A stretch of DNA of 54,607 nucleotides, from NCBI RefSeq assembly GCF_000717185.1, contig NZ_JNYE01000043.1, positions 1-54,607 of the forward strand, given 5' to 3'. Under the pieces are notes generated by a model, which saw only the letters and a program-made list of their open reading frames with translations, did no database searches and was not told the origin of the DNA. A program made the position numbers and the translations under genes. The stretch's first letter is position 1. Each line of letters begins with the position of its first letter. Shown here piece after piece: positions 40,122 to 48,325 of the stretch. This DNA is from Kitasatospora phosalacinea (lineage in GTDB: Bacteria > Actinomycetota > Actinomycetes > Streptomycetales > Streptomycetaceae).

Positions 40122-40802
40122 ATGCCCAACCCCTGCCGAACCGGCCCGACCCCGCCCGGTTCGACCCCGCCCGGCCCCTCCCCCCGGCCCGCCCCCTCGC
40201 CGTCCGGCCCGTCGCTGTCCGGCCTCGCTCCGTCCGGCCCCGTTCCGTCCGGTCCGAAAGCCGCGTCCGCCGACGGCTCCCTGTACGGCTCCCTGTACGG
40301 GCGGCTGGAGCGGATGAACGGCCTCGACGCCGTCCGGGCGGCCCGCGGCGTCGCGCGGGCGCTGTTCCCGTTCAGCGACCTCCTCGACATGAGGGTGGTG
40401 GCCGTCGCGCCCGGCGAGGTGCTGCTCTCCGTCACCACCGCGGCCGACCACCAGGGCTGGCCGGGCCACACCCACGGCGGGTACCTCGCCGCGCTGTGCG
40501 ACACCGCGTGCGGCCTCGCGGTGGCCTCCCTCGTCCCGCCCCGGCACACCGTGGTCACCGCCAACCTGAGCCTCCAGTACCTGCGGCCCGTCCCCGCGCC
40601 CGGCGGAGAGGTCGGCTGCCTGGGCGCCGTCACCCACCGGCAGGGCAGCCGCATCCTCACCCGGGCCGACGTCACCGGCGGCGACGGCGAGGTGCTCGCC
40701 GCCGCCACCGCGCTGATGCTGGTCCGCCCCGTCGACCCGCAGGCGGCGGACGTGGCAGGCGCGGCGGACGCGGCGGCCCCCGCCCCCGCCCCCGTCAGCT
40801 GA
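40122..40802 (+). CDS. PaaI-family hotdog thioesterase with Pro-rich N-terminus
   Basis: 226 residues from ATG 40122. Residues 1-50 are Pro/Ser/Gly repeats (SGPSLSGLAPSGPVPSGP). The hotdog domain follows: FPFSDLLDMRVVAVAPGEVLLSVTTAADHQGWPGHTHGGYLAALCDTACGLAVASL, with the PaaI HGGY..ALCDTA active-site motif, then VTANLSLQYLRPVPAPGGEVGCLGAVTHRQGSRILTRADV. Family members hydrolyse aryl- or acyl-CoA thioesters. A later start within the Pro-rich region cannot be excluded. It overlaps the small minus-strand gene at its 3' end by eight bases. Confidence 0.82.
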   Translation: MPNPCRTGPTPPGSTPPGPSPRPAPSPSGPSLSGLAPSGPVPSGPKAASADGSLYGSLYGRLERMNGLDAVRAARGVARALFPFSDLLDMRVVAVAPGEVLLSVTTAADHQGWPGHTHGGYLAALCDTACGLAVASLVPPRHTVVTANLSLQYLRPVPAPGGEVGCLGAVTHRQGSRILTRADVTGGDGEVLAAATALMLVRPVDPQAADVAGAADAAAPAPAPVS

Positions 40803-40959
40803 ACCGCCCGGTGCCGGGCCCGGCCCGGTCCGGCACCTCCGGGGGCGGGGCGCCGCCGCCCGCGGGAACGACGTCAACTGCCGGGCGTTCCACGGCCTCC
40901 CGGCCGATCGTCCACGAAGGGGCGGGCCGCAGCAGCGGGTAGTACGAGGGATCGTTCAT
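40795..40959 (-). CDS. Small 54-residue protein of unknown function
   Basis: ATG is the complement of 40957-40959, TGA of 40795-40797. It begins MNDPSYYPLLRPAPSWTIGR, continues EAVERPAVDVVPAGGG and ends in a Pro/Gly-rich tail. Third positions are nearly all G/C and the N-terminal half is protein-like, which argues for a real gene. No Shine-Dalgarno is obvious; TTGACG lies just before the ATG. It is downstream of the NsdA-like gene on the same strand but separated by a 21-bp terminator stem, so it is transcribed separately. Precursor peptide or small regulator are both possible. Confidence 0.5.
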   Translation of the reverse strand: MNDPSYYPLLRPAPSWTIGREAVERPAVDVVPAGGGAPPPEVPDRAGPGTGRFS

Positions 40960-41009
40960 GACGTCAATTGATCACCGCCGCCCCCGCCCGCCAACCACCG
41001 CGCCCGCAC

Positions 41010-41063
41010 GGCTCACCCCGCCGCCGGGGCGCGCCCCGGCATGCCCCGGCGGCGGGGTGAGCC
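41010..41063 (-). terminator. Very strong terminator of the NsdA-like gene
   Basis: Perfect 21-bp stem (41010-41030 with 41043-41063), 12-nt loop, 30 bases past the regulator stop. Confidence 0.88.
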
Positions 41064-41093
41064 GCGCCCCGGTCCGCTCCGCCGTCCGCCGGG

Positions 41094-42428
41094 CTACCCG
41101 CCCAGTCGGGCGAACCGGCCCTCCAGGCGCGACAGTTGGAGGGCCGTCGCCGGGGAGCGCAGCGCGTCCTGCCGCTCCCGGAAGCTCGCGTACGCCCGCC
41201 GGGCCTGGTGGATGTTGCCCGCGTCCAGCTCCAGGTGCGCGAGCTGCAACAGGGACACCCCGATCGTCCGGTGCTCGCCCGGGGGCCGGGCCCGCAGCGA
41301 GGCCCGCAGGTACGACAGCGACAACTCGGTGGCCCGCAGCGAGCGGTGCACCTGCGCGGCCTGGTACAGCAGGGCGGGCTCCGGGTACCGGTGCGGGCCG
41401 CCCTCCGCGGCCGCCCGCCCCGCCCAGTGCTGCGCGCCCTCCAGGTGCTTGAGCGCCTGCGCGGACTGCCGCAGCCGGGCCGCCGCCACCGCCTGCTGGG
41501 CCAGCACGAAGGCCCGCACGCCCAGGGCCGCGTCCGGCGGCAGGTGCTCGGCCGCCGCGTCCGCCAGCCGGGCCGCGTACGCCTGGTGCCCGAGGGCCCC
41601 GGCCTGGGTGCTCTGGTCGCGCAGTGCCATCGCCTGGGCCGGTCCGTCCTGTGCCTCGGCCGCGAGCTGGTACGCCAGCCGGTAGTGCCGCTGGGCCTCG
41701 CCGTGCCGGTTGTCGTCGGTGTACGTCCGCCCGACCAGGCGGACCAACTGGGAGGCGGCGACCAGCAGTTCGGCGTGCCGCGGGCCCCCGGCGGGGGACT
41801 TCGCCCAGGGCAGTACCTGGTCGCGCAGGTAGCCCAGCAGCAGGCCGCGGGCGATCGCCCCGCCGTACCCGTCGTAGTGCCGGGCGCCGAACGCCGTCAT
41901 CTCCCGCACCGCCTCCACCTGCCGGGCCCCGACCCGCTCCGGGCCGGAGCGGCGGACGGACGGCACCAGCGGCGGACGGGGCGCGGCGTTCCCGGCGGAG
42001 GGTCCGGGCCCCGCCGCCGGGCGCGGGGCGGGCACCAGCCGGATCTGGAACAGCGGAGGCTGAAACGTTTCGTCCTGCGGCTCGCCGGAATTCGGCCAGG
42101 AATGCAGTCGACGCAGCCCCGTCAGGGCGTCCGCCGACTCCGGGCCGGACTCCTCCGCGAGCGCCGGATCGGCCGACTGCAGGCCGAGCTCGCCCCGCGA
42201 GACCGGGCGGCCCAGCCGCCGGGCGAACGCCTCCTCCAGCAACTGCGGCCCGGGCGGCCGCGGCTGGGTGCCGGACAGCCAGTGCGCCACCGTCGTCCGG
42301 TCGTAGCCCACGCTGAAGCCGCTCTCCCGGGCCACCTTCTGCAACGCGGCCGCCAGCGCCGGGCCGTTCCACCCGGCCTCCGCCATGCAACCGCGCAATG
42401 CGGCATTCGGACCACGGGTGTGCGGCAT
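41094..42428 (-). CDS. NsdA-like HTH/TPR regulator
   Basis: 444 residues from ATG (complement of 42426-42428), fixed by AAGGAG seven bases upstream. N-terminal HTH-like region (NAALRGCMAEAGWNGPALAAALQKVARESGFSVGYDRTTVAHWLSGTQPRPPGPQLLEEAFARRLG), a variable linker, then TPR-like helices from about residue 190 to the end (HAELLVAASQLVRLVGRTYTDDNRHGEAQRHYRLAYQLAAEA, LLYQAAQVHRSLRATELSLSYLRASL, LLQLAHLELDAGNIHQARRAYASF). This matches the NsdA/NsdB-type regulators of Streptomyces, known as negative controllers of differentiation and antibiotic production. It lies near an SsgA-like sporulation gene on the same strand. Confidence 0.82.
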   Translation of the reverse strand: MPHTRGPNAALRGCMAEAGWNGPALAAALQKVARESGFSVGYDRTTVAHWLSGTQPRPPGPQLLEEAFARRLGRPVSRGELGLQSADPALAEESGPESADALTGLRRLHSWPNSGEPQDETFQPPLFQIRLVPAPRPAAGPGPSAGNAAPRPPLVPSVRRSGPERVGARQVEAVREMTAFGARHYDGYGGAIARGLLLGYLRDQVLPWAKSPAGGPRHAELLVAASQLVRLVGRTYTDDNRHGEAQRHYRLAYQLAAEAQDGPAQAMALRDQSTQAGALGHQAYAARLADAAAEHLPPDAALGVRAFVLAQQAVAAARLRQSAQALKHLEGAQHWAGRAAAEGGPHRYPEPALLYQAAQVHRSLRATELSLSYLRASLRARPPGEHRTIGVSLLQLAHLELDAGNIHQARRAYASFRERQDALRSPATALQLSRLEGRFARLGG

Positions 42429-42608
42429 CGACAACTCCTTGTGCGGACCACCTAAGGGGTTGGCCCCAGAATAACGGGCGGCGCCGACGGCGAATACCGA
42501 TTTCCGCCGAGCGTCGACCGTTCGACACCGGGGTATCGGAAATGGCCGAATGTGATGACCCGGCGGGAATACGATCATCTTGTCCGCTCTTATTCAATTC
42601 TGCCGGCG

Positions 42609-43082
42609 CTATTCGAACCGCTCCGCGCCCCCGGCCTCCTCCAGCATCCGGCGCATCATCCCCTCCGCGTCCAGGTACCGGTGCTCGGCGCCGACCGGCA
42701 CCAGCCGGCGGGTCAGCTCCAGGAAGCCGCGCACCGGCTCGGCCGGGGTGTGCAGCACCGCGGTCTGGCCCGGCGTGCTCAGCGCGATCGCCAGCAGGTC
42801 CCCGTCCGCGGTCGACCGCCGGATCGTCACGTCCCCGATCCCCGCCCACCCCTCCAGCCCCTCCACCAGCAGCTCGCGGGCGAACAGCCAGGTGATCGGC
42901 TCCTCCAGGTCGACGTGGCAGTCCAGGTGCACGGCGTACGGATCGGCCCGGTGGTAGCGCAGCCGGGCCGGCACCGAGACCCGCAGCCCCGGGCACGGCG
43001 AGACCGTCACGTCCAGCAGCAGCACGCAGTCCGGCTCGCCGTTGCGCCGCAGCCACGCGCGCGGGGTGTTGCGGTGGCTCAC
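42609..43082 (-). CDS. SsgA-like sporulation/cell-division protein (SALP)
   Basis: 157 residues from GTG (complement of 43080-43082), with GGGAGG upstream and a GTGA overlap with the preceding gene. SALP signature: VSVPARLRYHRADPYAVHLDCHVDLEEPITWLFARELLVEGLEGWAGIGDVTIRRS, then LLAIALSTPGQTAVLHTPAEPVRGFLELTRRLVPVGAEHRYLD. SALPs occur only in sporulating actinomycetes and guide septum placement, peptidoglycan remodelling and spore separation. Which paralogue this is cannot be settled by eye. Confidence 0.88.
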   Translation of the reverse strand: MSHRNTPRAWLRRNGEPDCVLLLDVTVSPCPGLRVSVPARLRYHRADPYAVHLDCHVDLEEPITWLFARELLVEGLEGWAGIGDVTIRRSTADGDLLAIALSTPGQTAVLHTPAEPVRGFLELTRRLVPVGAEHRYLDAEGMMRRMLEEAGGAERFE

Positions 43083-43465
43083 GACGCCTCCCTCGGACGG
43101 ACGACGGACGGGACGGGGGAGGGGGAGGGGGCCTGTGTGGCGGGGGCAGGGGCCTGCGCTGCGGGGGGTGTGCCCGGCGGTTCGGGGACCGGCGCTGCGG
43201 GGGCCTGCGCTGCGGGGACGGCGGCCCCCGTTGCCGCGCCGTCCGCCCCGGGATCGGGCGGGGGCGGCGGGGAGCAGTGCTCCCGTACGGGGGCCGGGTG
43301 GGCGGAGAACCGGGGCGGGGTGACCAGCCGGGACCACTCGTGGTCCCGGCGGCCGGGCACGGTACGGCCGGACTGGTGCCACAGCGTCACCAGTCTTGCG
43401 TAGATGGGGGCTTGCTGAATCGTTTCGTCACGGACGCCCATCGGGGCCCAGGGGTCGGCACTCAC
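43079..43465 (-). CDS. Conserved-looking partner protein of the SALP
   Basis: 128 residues from GTG (complement of 43463-43465); the Met at residue 9 is an alternative start. The first 60 residues look structured (VRDETIQQAPIYARLVTLWHQSGRTVPGRRDHEWSRLVTPP); the rest is a Pro/Ala-rich tail made of imperfect repeats (APAAPVPEPPGTPPAAQAPAPATQAPSPSP). The gene overlaps the SALP start by GTGA, so the two proteins are made together and may act in the same sporulation step. Function unknown. Confidence 0.65.
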   Translation of the reverse strand: MSADPWAPMGVRDETIQQAPIYARLVTLWHQSGRTVPGRRDHEWSRLVTPPRFSAHPAPVREHCSPPPPPDPGADGAATGAAVPAAQAPAAPVPEPPGTPPAAQAPAPATQAPSPSPVPSVVRPREAS

Positions 43466-43625
43466 GTCCGGGGATAACGACCGAACCCGGGGGCGGTCAC
43501 GCCACTCGTCCGCCTGCCGCGCCGGACGGGTGGGATCCCGCCGCGGAAGCGGCCCGGCGGCGGCCCGGAAGCGGCCCGGCGGCCCCCGGCGGGCCGTCCG
43601 ACTCGTCCGGACAACAGCCGGAATG

Positions 43626-44792
43626 TCAGGCGCCGGAGACCGTCCGGCCGCCCTCCGTCCCGTTCGCGCCCTCCGTCCCGTTCCCGCCCCCGTTTCCGAT
43701 CCCGTTCCCGGTCAGGGGCGCGGCCAGGGTCGCGGCCAGCGCCCGGGCCTGGTCGAAGGCCCGGACCGGGTTCGGCGCCGCGGACCACGGGTGGGCGCCG
43801 CACCACGGTCCGATCAGCCGGAACTGCTCCAGCGCCAGCGCGGGTTGCCGGGACAGCAGGGCGAAGTGCGCCAGCAGGTGCCGCAGCAGCGGCACCTGGT
43901 CGTTGGCGGCGGGGGTCCCGTCCAGCGCCGCCGCGACCCTGGGCAGCAGCTCCCGGTACCGGCGGCCGCCGGGCAGCCCGCCCGGGCCGTGCCGCAGCTC
44001 CAGTTCGGTGAGCGCCTGCAGGTACAGCCCGGGCAGCGGCGACCCGGCCGGGGCCCCGTGCACCGCGCGCACCGCGAAGCGCAGCATCAGGGCGTCACTG
44101 CCGTGCCACTTGGCGCACCAGTACTGCATCGCCTGCCAGTGCCCCCCGACGTGGTGCGGCGCCCGGGCCACCACCTCGCCCCACAGCTCCCGGAACCTCC
44201 GCCGCGGCAGCCGCATCCCGCGTGCCGCGGCGACCATCACCACCCAGGGGCCGGGGTCGCGCCGGTCCGACTCGGCGGCGCGGCACGCCAGTTCGTGCGC
44301 CACGGCCAGCTGCGCCCGGAACGCGGCCGCCCGCTCCGGCGCGACCTGCGCGGGCAAGCCGCCGCCGCGCGCCTCCCAGGCCCGCTGCACCACCAGCCGG
44401 GCCCGGACCGTCGCGGCGGCGCACCGGTCCGTCCCCGCCTCCTCCCAGGCGGTCAGCCACTCGTCGCGCTCGGCCGCGATCCGGGTCAGGAAGTCCAGCC
44501 GGGACCAGCGCTCGTCCCAGTCCTCGCCCGCCGCCGCCACGTGCGCCTCGGCGGCCCGCCAGCCGCCCGCCAGGCAGGAGTCCGCCAGCGCCTCCAGCTC
44601 CTTGCGCCGCAGCAGCCGCATCGGCGGCCCGCCCCGCCCCGGGTCCAACTCCGCCGAGGGCACCAGCCCGTACGCCCCCGGGTCGAACCCGGCCACCTCC
44701 GCCGCCCCGGGCACCGGCCGCCCGCCGGGGGTCCGCCGCCGCGTCAACAGCACGAACAACGCGGCCAGGCCGAACAGCAGAACGGGGGTCAT
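43626..44792 (-). CDS. Membrane-anchored TPR-like protein of unknown function
   Basis: 388 residues from ATG (complement of 44790-44792). One N-terminal membrane span (MTPVLLFGLAALFVLLTRRR), then a helical solenoid (LADSCLAGGWRAAEAHVAAAGEDWDERWSRLDFLTRIAAERDEWLTAWEEAG, WVVMVAAARGMRLPRRRFRELWGEVVARAPHHVGGHWQAMQYWCAKWHGS, LRHLLAHFALLSRQPALALEQFRLIGPW). The C-terminal tail is Gly/Asn-rich (GNGIGNGGGNGTEGANGTEGG). It recalls DUF4034-like actinobacterial proteins but the family is not certain. Downstream (43540-43590) lies a duplicated G/C-rich 16-mer. Confidence 0.6.
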   Translation of the reverse strand: MTPVLLFGLAALFVLLTRRRTPGGRPVPGAAEVAGFDPGAYGLVPSAELDPGRGGPPMRLLRRKELEALADSCLAGGWRAAEAHVAAAGEDWDERWSRLDFLTRIAAERDEWLTAWEEAGTDRCAAATVRARLVVQRAWEARGGGLPAQVAPERAAAFRAQLAVAHELACRAAESDRRDPGPWVVMVAAARGMRLPRRRFRELWGEVVARAPHHVGGHWQAMQYWCAKWHGSDALMLRFAVRAVHGAPAGSPLPGLYLQALTELELRHGPGGLPGGRRYRELLPRVAAALDGTPAANDQVPLLRHLLAHFALLSRQPALALEQFRLIGPWCGAHPWSAAPNPVRAFDQARALAATLAAPLTGNGIGNGGGNGTEGANGTEGGRTVSGA

Positions 44793-44890
44793 GCCGAGAA
44801 TGATCCCCCACCCCCGCCCCGCCCCGGCACGCCGGTCCCGGACGGGCCGACGGCCCGCCCGCGGGGACGGACGGCGGGAGCGAGGCCCAG

Positions 44891-44936
44891 CCGCGCACCC
44901 GCCGACGGCGCTCCGCGGCCGCCAGCGGGTGCGCGG
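44891..44936 (-). terminator. Terminator of the VOC-protein gene
   Basis: Perfect 12-bp stem (44891-44902 with 44925-44936) with a 22-nt loop, eight bases past the stop of the minus-strand VOC gene. Confidence 0.65.
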
Positions 44937-44943
44937 CGCCGGA

Positions 44944-45327
44944 TCAGGACGGGTCGTGGCAGAGGCAGAACGGGTGCCCGGCCGGGTCGAACAGGACCCG
45001 GACGTGCTCCTGCGGCTGGTGCTCGGCGAGCACCGCGCCCAGTGCCACCGCCTCGGCCACCGCGGCGTCCAGGTCGGCGACCTGGAAGTCGAAGTGCATC
45101 ATCGGGCGCTGCTGCCCCTCCTGCGGCGGCCACACCGGCCGTCGGTACCCGTCGGCCTGCTGGAAGACCAGGAACGGCCCCTGCGGGGAGGCTGCGACCA
45201 CCGCGGTGCCGGGTTCCTCGTGGCCCAGGTGCCAGTCGAGCAGCGCCACGTAGAAGCGGGCCAGCGCACCGGGGTCGGGTGCTTCGACGGTGGTGCCCCA
45301 CCACATGCCGGGTCTGCGTGCGTCCAT
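44944..45327 (-). CDS. VOC (glyoxalase/bleomycin-resistance) family protein
   Basis: 127 residues from ATG (complement of 45325-45327); the frame is open to a GTG at 45345. Two beta-alpha-beta-beta-beta modules: WWGTTVEAPDPGALARFYVALLDWHLGHEEPGTAVVAASPQGPFLVFQQADGYRRP and MMHFDFQVADLDAAVAEAVALGAVLAEHQPQEHVRVLFDPAGHPFCLC. H in MHFDF and the final DPAGHPFCLC fit the usual VOC strand pattern. Members are metal-dependent lyases, dioxygenases or drug-binding proteins; this one cannot be assigned further. Confidence 0.82.
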   Translation of the reverse strand: MDARRPGMWWGTTVEAPDPGALARFYVALLDWHLGHEEPGTAVVAASPQGPFLVFQQADGYRRPVWPPQEGQQRPMMHFDFQVADLDAAVAEAVALGAVLAEHQPQEHVRVLFDPAGHPFCLCHDPS

Positions 45328-45409
45328 CCCCGCAGGATGCACCACCGCACCGACGGACGAGCGGCGGGATGGGCGTACGGCGGGACGGACGGGCGGCGGG
45401 CCGGGGTGT

Positions 45410-46228
45410 TCAGGCTCCGTGGCTGTCGCCGGAGCTGAGGACGGAGGTGGGGACGGTGCCGAAACCGAACGCGTCGCCCTCGGAGCGGGCCACGGTCTCC
45501 CGGGCCGTCCGGCGGCCCAGCAGGCCCGCCGGGGCGGCGAAGCCGGGGGCCAGCAGGCGCAGTGCCCGGCGCCCGTGCAGTGCGGTCAGCAGCCCGGCCT
45601 CCGCCGGGTCGGTGTCCGCTGCGGCGTTCGCTGCGGCGTCCGCCTCCGGCAGGGGGTGCAGGCGGCGCAGGTCGCGCAGCAGCCGGTGCCCGGCCGGCGT
45701 CCGGGCCGGGGTGAACGGGACGGCGAGCGCGAGTGCCGCCAGCGGCAGGCCCGTTGCGAGGTCGCCCCGGACGGCGAGGGCCACGGCCGTTCCGGCGGAG
45801 GCCAGGGCGAGCAGGGCCGACGCGGCCAGCCGGGCCCGCCCGCAGCGCAGGCCGCGCCCGGCCATCTCGGCCAGCAGCTCCGCCCGGGCCCGTCGCACGG
45901 CCGGGGCGACGGCGGCGTCGGCCAGCGACAGCTCCCGGCCGAGCGCGCTTCGCAGCGCCCGGTGCAGCGGGGCCGTGCCGCGGCCCGGGGCGCTGTGCAC
46001 CAGCCGCCGCAGCCGCCCGGACCGCCCGACCTCGATCGCCCCCGCCCGCCACAGCTCCACGGCGACCACCGCCAGCGCCGCCCGGCCCCCGCCCCGCACC
46101 GCCGCGACCCCGGCCGCCGACAGGCCCTCCGTCCGCCCCCGGACGGGCAGTCGGCGCAGCAGCCACGCCCCGAGCAGCCCGACCACCGCGTACACCACAC
46201 CGACCGTTCCCACGACGACCCCCGTCAT
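45410..46228 (-). CDS. TIGR04222-domain membrane protein
   Basis: 272 residues from ATG (complement of 46226-46228). Helix 1 is MTGVVVGTVGVVYAVVGLLGAWLL. A domain with VRGGGRAALAVVAVELWRAGAIEVGRSGRLRRLVHSAPGRGTAPLHRALRSAL is typical of the TIGR04222 family, followed by two more hydrophobic helices (ASALLALASAGTAVALAV, GLPLAALALAVPF). These actinobacterial proteins are of unknown function. The C-terminus has an Ala/Asp-rich stretch. No clear ribosome-binding site, so the start is tentative. Confidence 0.7.
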   Translation of the reverse strand: MTGVVVGTVGVVYAVVGLLGAWLLRRLPVRGRTEGLSAAGVAAVRGGGRAALAVVAVELWRAGAIEVGRSGRLRRLVHSAPGRGTAPLHRALRSALGRELSLADAAVAPAVRRARAELLAEMAGRGLRCGRARLAASALLALASAGTAVALAVRGDLATGLPLAALALAVPFTPARTPAGHRLLRDLRRLHPLPEADAAANAAADTDPAEAGLLTALHGRRALRLLAPGFAAPAGLLGRRTARETVARSEGDAFGFGTVPTSVLSSGDSHGA

Positions 46229-46318
46229 CGGGCAGCGGGCCCACCCCGATGGCACGGCCCCCACCGCCACGGCACGGGTGTACCCGCGGGAGCCCCCGCC
46301 GTCACCCGCCGCCCCCGT

Positions 46319-46324
46319 TAGACT
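46319..46324 (+). promoter_or_regulatory. -10 element suggesting a leaderless grpB-family transcript
   Basis: TAGACT ends seven bases before ATG 46332, matching the streptomycete -10 consensus, and there is no Shine-Dalgarno sequence. No good -35 is visible. Confidence 0.4.
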
Positions 46325-46331
46325 CGGCCGG

Positions 46332-46925
46332 ATGTCCACCGCACCGCAGCCCGCCGTCCTCGTCCGCCCCTACGACCCCGCCTGGCCCGTACGGGCGGCC
46401 GAACTCACCGCCGGGCTGCGGGCCGCGCTCGGCCCGGCGGCGGTGCGGGTCGAGCACATCGGGAGCACCGCCGTCCCCGGGATGGCCGCCAAGCCGGTGT
46501 ACGACGTGCAGATCGGCGTCGCCGACCTGGCCGCCGCCGAGCGGGACTTCGACGGGCCGCTCGGCGCGCTCGGCTTCCGCCGCTCGCCGCACCGGCACGA
46601 CCACGTCCCGGCCGGGTCGGACGACGACCCGCAGCGCTGGGTGAAGCGGCTGTGGGTGCGCCGCGACCCGGCCGCCGGGCCGGACTGCAACCTGCACGTG
46701 CGGCTGCTCGGCTCGCCCAACGAGCGGCTGGCGCTGCTGTTCCGCGACTGGTTCCGCGCCCACCCCGAGGCGGTGCCGGGCTACGCCGCGTTCAAGCGGG
46801 CGCTGGCCGGGGCGGTCGCCGACCACGACACCTACGCCGACGTCAAGGACCCGGTGGTCGACCTGGTCGTCGCCCTCGCCGAACCCTGGGCCACCGCCAC
46901 CGGATGGTCCCCGTACGGGAGTTGA
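46332..46925 (+). CDS. GrpB-family (UPF0157) protein, nucleotidyltransferase-like
   Basis: 197 residues from ATG 46332. Family signature: VLVRPYDPAWPVRAAELTAGLRAALGPAAVRVEHIGSTAVPGMAAKPVYDVQIGVADL, in which HIGSTAVPGMAAKPVxD holds the nucleotidyltransferase-like GS and Asp residues, then NLHVRLLGSPNERLALLFRDWFRAHPEAVPGYAAFKRAL. The biochemical role of GrpB proteins is not established. The start is supported by a -10 element placed for a leaderless mRNA. Confidence 0.9.
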   Translation: MSTAPQPAVLVRPYDPAWPVRAAELTAGLRAALGPAAVRVEHIGSTAVPGMAAKPVYDVQIGVADLAAAERDFDGPLGALGFRRSPHRHDHVPAGSDDDPQRWVKRLWVRRDPAAGPDCNLHVRLLGSPNERLALLFRDWFRAHPEAVPGYAAFKRALAGAVADHDTYADVKDPVVDLVVALAEPWATATGWSPYGS

Positions 46926-46983
46926 ACCGGACGGCCGGAAAACCGTTCGCGTCCGGCCGGGGCGTCGGGCACCCTCGTCGCCC

Positions 46984-48219
46984 GTGACCGACACCGAAGA
47001 CGCCGCCTGGTCCTACTCCCCGCCCGACACCCTGCTCGGCGCGCTCGAACGCGGCCGCGGCCTGGGCTGGGCGTACGCCCTGTCCGATCGCCCGGCCGGG
47101 GCCGAGGCGGTGCTCGACTGCCTGCACCGGGACACCCGCTGGGACCGGAGCGTCGACCAGCGGGCCGACTACCAGGCCTACCTGGTACGGGAGTTGGGGC
47201 TGCCGATCGAACCGCTGCTGGCGCAGCTCGACAACCCCGACGAGAACGGCTCCGAGTGGGCCCGGGAGACGCTGGCCCGACTCGCCCTGCTGGGTTCGGC
47301 ACCGGCCCGGGAGGCGCTGCGCCGCTACGTGCGGGAGGGCGAGTGGTGGCAGAAGGCGCTGTCCGTCCTGGCGGACAACTGGCCGACGGACTGGTGGGAG
47401 GACCTGGGGCCGGACGCGGTGCGCCGCCTCGGCGGGGAGCGGCCGGAACTCTGGGGGTTCGAACCCTGGCTGACCTGGCGGGAGTTGCTGCCCGTGCGGG
47501 AGCCCGCGCCGCGGGCCCGGCGCCCGGTGCGGAGCACGCCCCGCACCGACCGGCTGCTCGCCGTGCTGACGGACCCGGAATCCTCTTCCAGGGAGCGCGG
47601 CGAAGCCCTGCGGACCCTGGCCGAGCGCCCCACCGTTCCGGTCGAACTCCTAGCCCTGGTACCTGACTTGTCGACCGATGGGGGTGACGGCTCCGGCGGG
47701 CGGGCGCTGGGCGGCGTGCACCGTGCGGTGCGGCGGCTCGGTCCGCTCGCGGTCGGACCGGCCCGGGAGTGGGCCGACGACGACCGCCACTGGCTGCAGT
47801 GGCTGGGCGTGCAGGTGCTCGCCGAGCACGGCGGCACCGGCGACGTCCCGCGACTGGTGGCCGAGTTGGCGAGCCAGTGGGAGGAGCGCGCGTGGTGCGG
47901 GCCGAAGCTCGTCTCCGACGGCCTGGCCCGGCTCGGCCCCGCCGCCGCGGAGGCCGGGCCGCTGCTGCGCCGGTTCTGGCAGCTCACCCCGCACAGCTAC
48001 GAACGCCCGTCCTACCTGCGGGCGTTGCACGCGATCGACCCGGACGCGGCGGCGCCGCTGCTGAGCGAGTCGCTCTGGGACTGCGAGCCCGACGCCCGGC
48101 TGTACGCGGTGCGGCACGTCCCCGTGGGTGGGGAACTGGAGTTCCGGCTGGCCGAGTTGAGGGACAGCCCGGTGGAGGACGACGAGCTGCGGGAGGCTGC
48201 GGCCGGGCGGTTGGGCTGA
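46984..48219 (+). CDS. HEAT-repeat-like protein of unknown function
   Basis: 411 residues from GTG 46984. All-helical repeated pattern: TLLGALERGRGLGWAYALSD, RELGLPIEPLLAQLDNPDENGSEWARETLARLALLGSAPAREALRRYVREG, DRLLAVLTDPESSSRERGEALRTLAER, DVPRLVAELASQWEERAWCGPKLVSDGLARLGPAAAEAGPLL, YLRALHAIDPDAAAPLLSESLWDCEPDARLYAVRHV. This resembles HEAT/armadillo-type scaffolds; streptomycetes carry many, often in pairs with toxin- or phage-defence-like genes, but nothing specific is near. The final GRLG-stop lies within a 20-bp tandem repeat. Confidence 0.65.
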   Translation: MTDTEDAAWSYSPPDTLLGALERGRGLGWAYALSDRPAGAEAVLDCLHRDTRWDRSVDQRADYQAYLVRELGLPIEPLLAQLDNPDENGSEWARETLARLALLGSAPAREALRRYVREGEWWQKALSVLADNWPTDWWEDLGPDAVRRLGGERPELWGFEPWLTWRELLPVREPAPRARRPVRSTPRTDRLLAVLTDPESSSRERGEALRTLAERPTVPVELLALVPDLSTDGGDGSGGRALGGVHRAVRRLGPLAVGPAREWADDDRHWLQWLGVQVLAEHGGTGDVPRLVAELASQWEERAWCGPKLVSDGLARLGPAAAEAGPLLRRFWQLTPHSYERPSYLRALHAIDPDAAAPLLSESLWDCEPDARLYAVRHVPVGGELEFRLAELRDSPVEDDELREAAAGRLG

Positions 48220-48268
48220 GGGGCGGACGGTTGGGCTGAGGGCCGGGCGGTTGGGCTGAGGGCCGGGG
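48200..48268 (+). repeat. 20-bp tandem repeat containing the stop codon
   Basis: Three 20-bp units (48200-48219, 48220-48239, 48240-48259), each ending GGTTGGGCTGA, plus a partial fourth. The gene's TGA (48217-48219) recurs at 48237 and 48257 in the other two frames. Confidence 0.9.
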
Positions 48269-48277
48269 AACGCCGGA

Positions 48278-48307
48278 GGCAGCCGCGGCGCGGGGGCCGC
48301 GGCTGCC
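48278..48307. terminator. Bidirectional terminator between convergent genes
   Basis: Perfect 12-bp stem (48278-48289 with 48296-48307) and 6-nt loop between the HEAT-like gene (stop 48219) and the collagenase gene (stop 48326). Confidence 0.82.
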
Positions 48308-48325
48308 CGGGTGGGGGTCAGCAGG

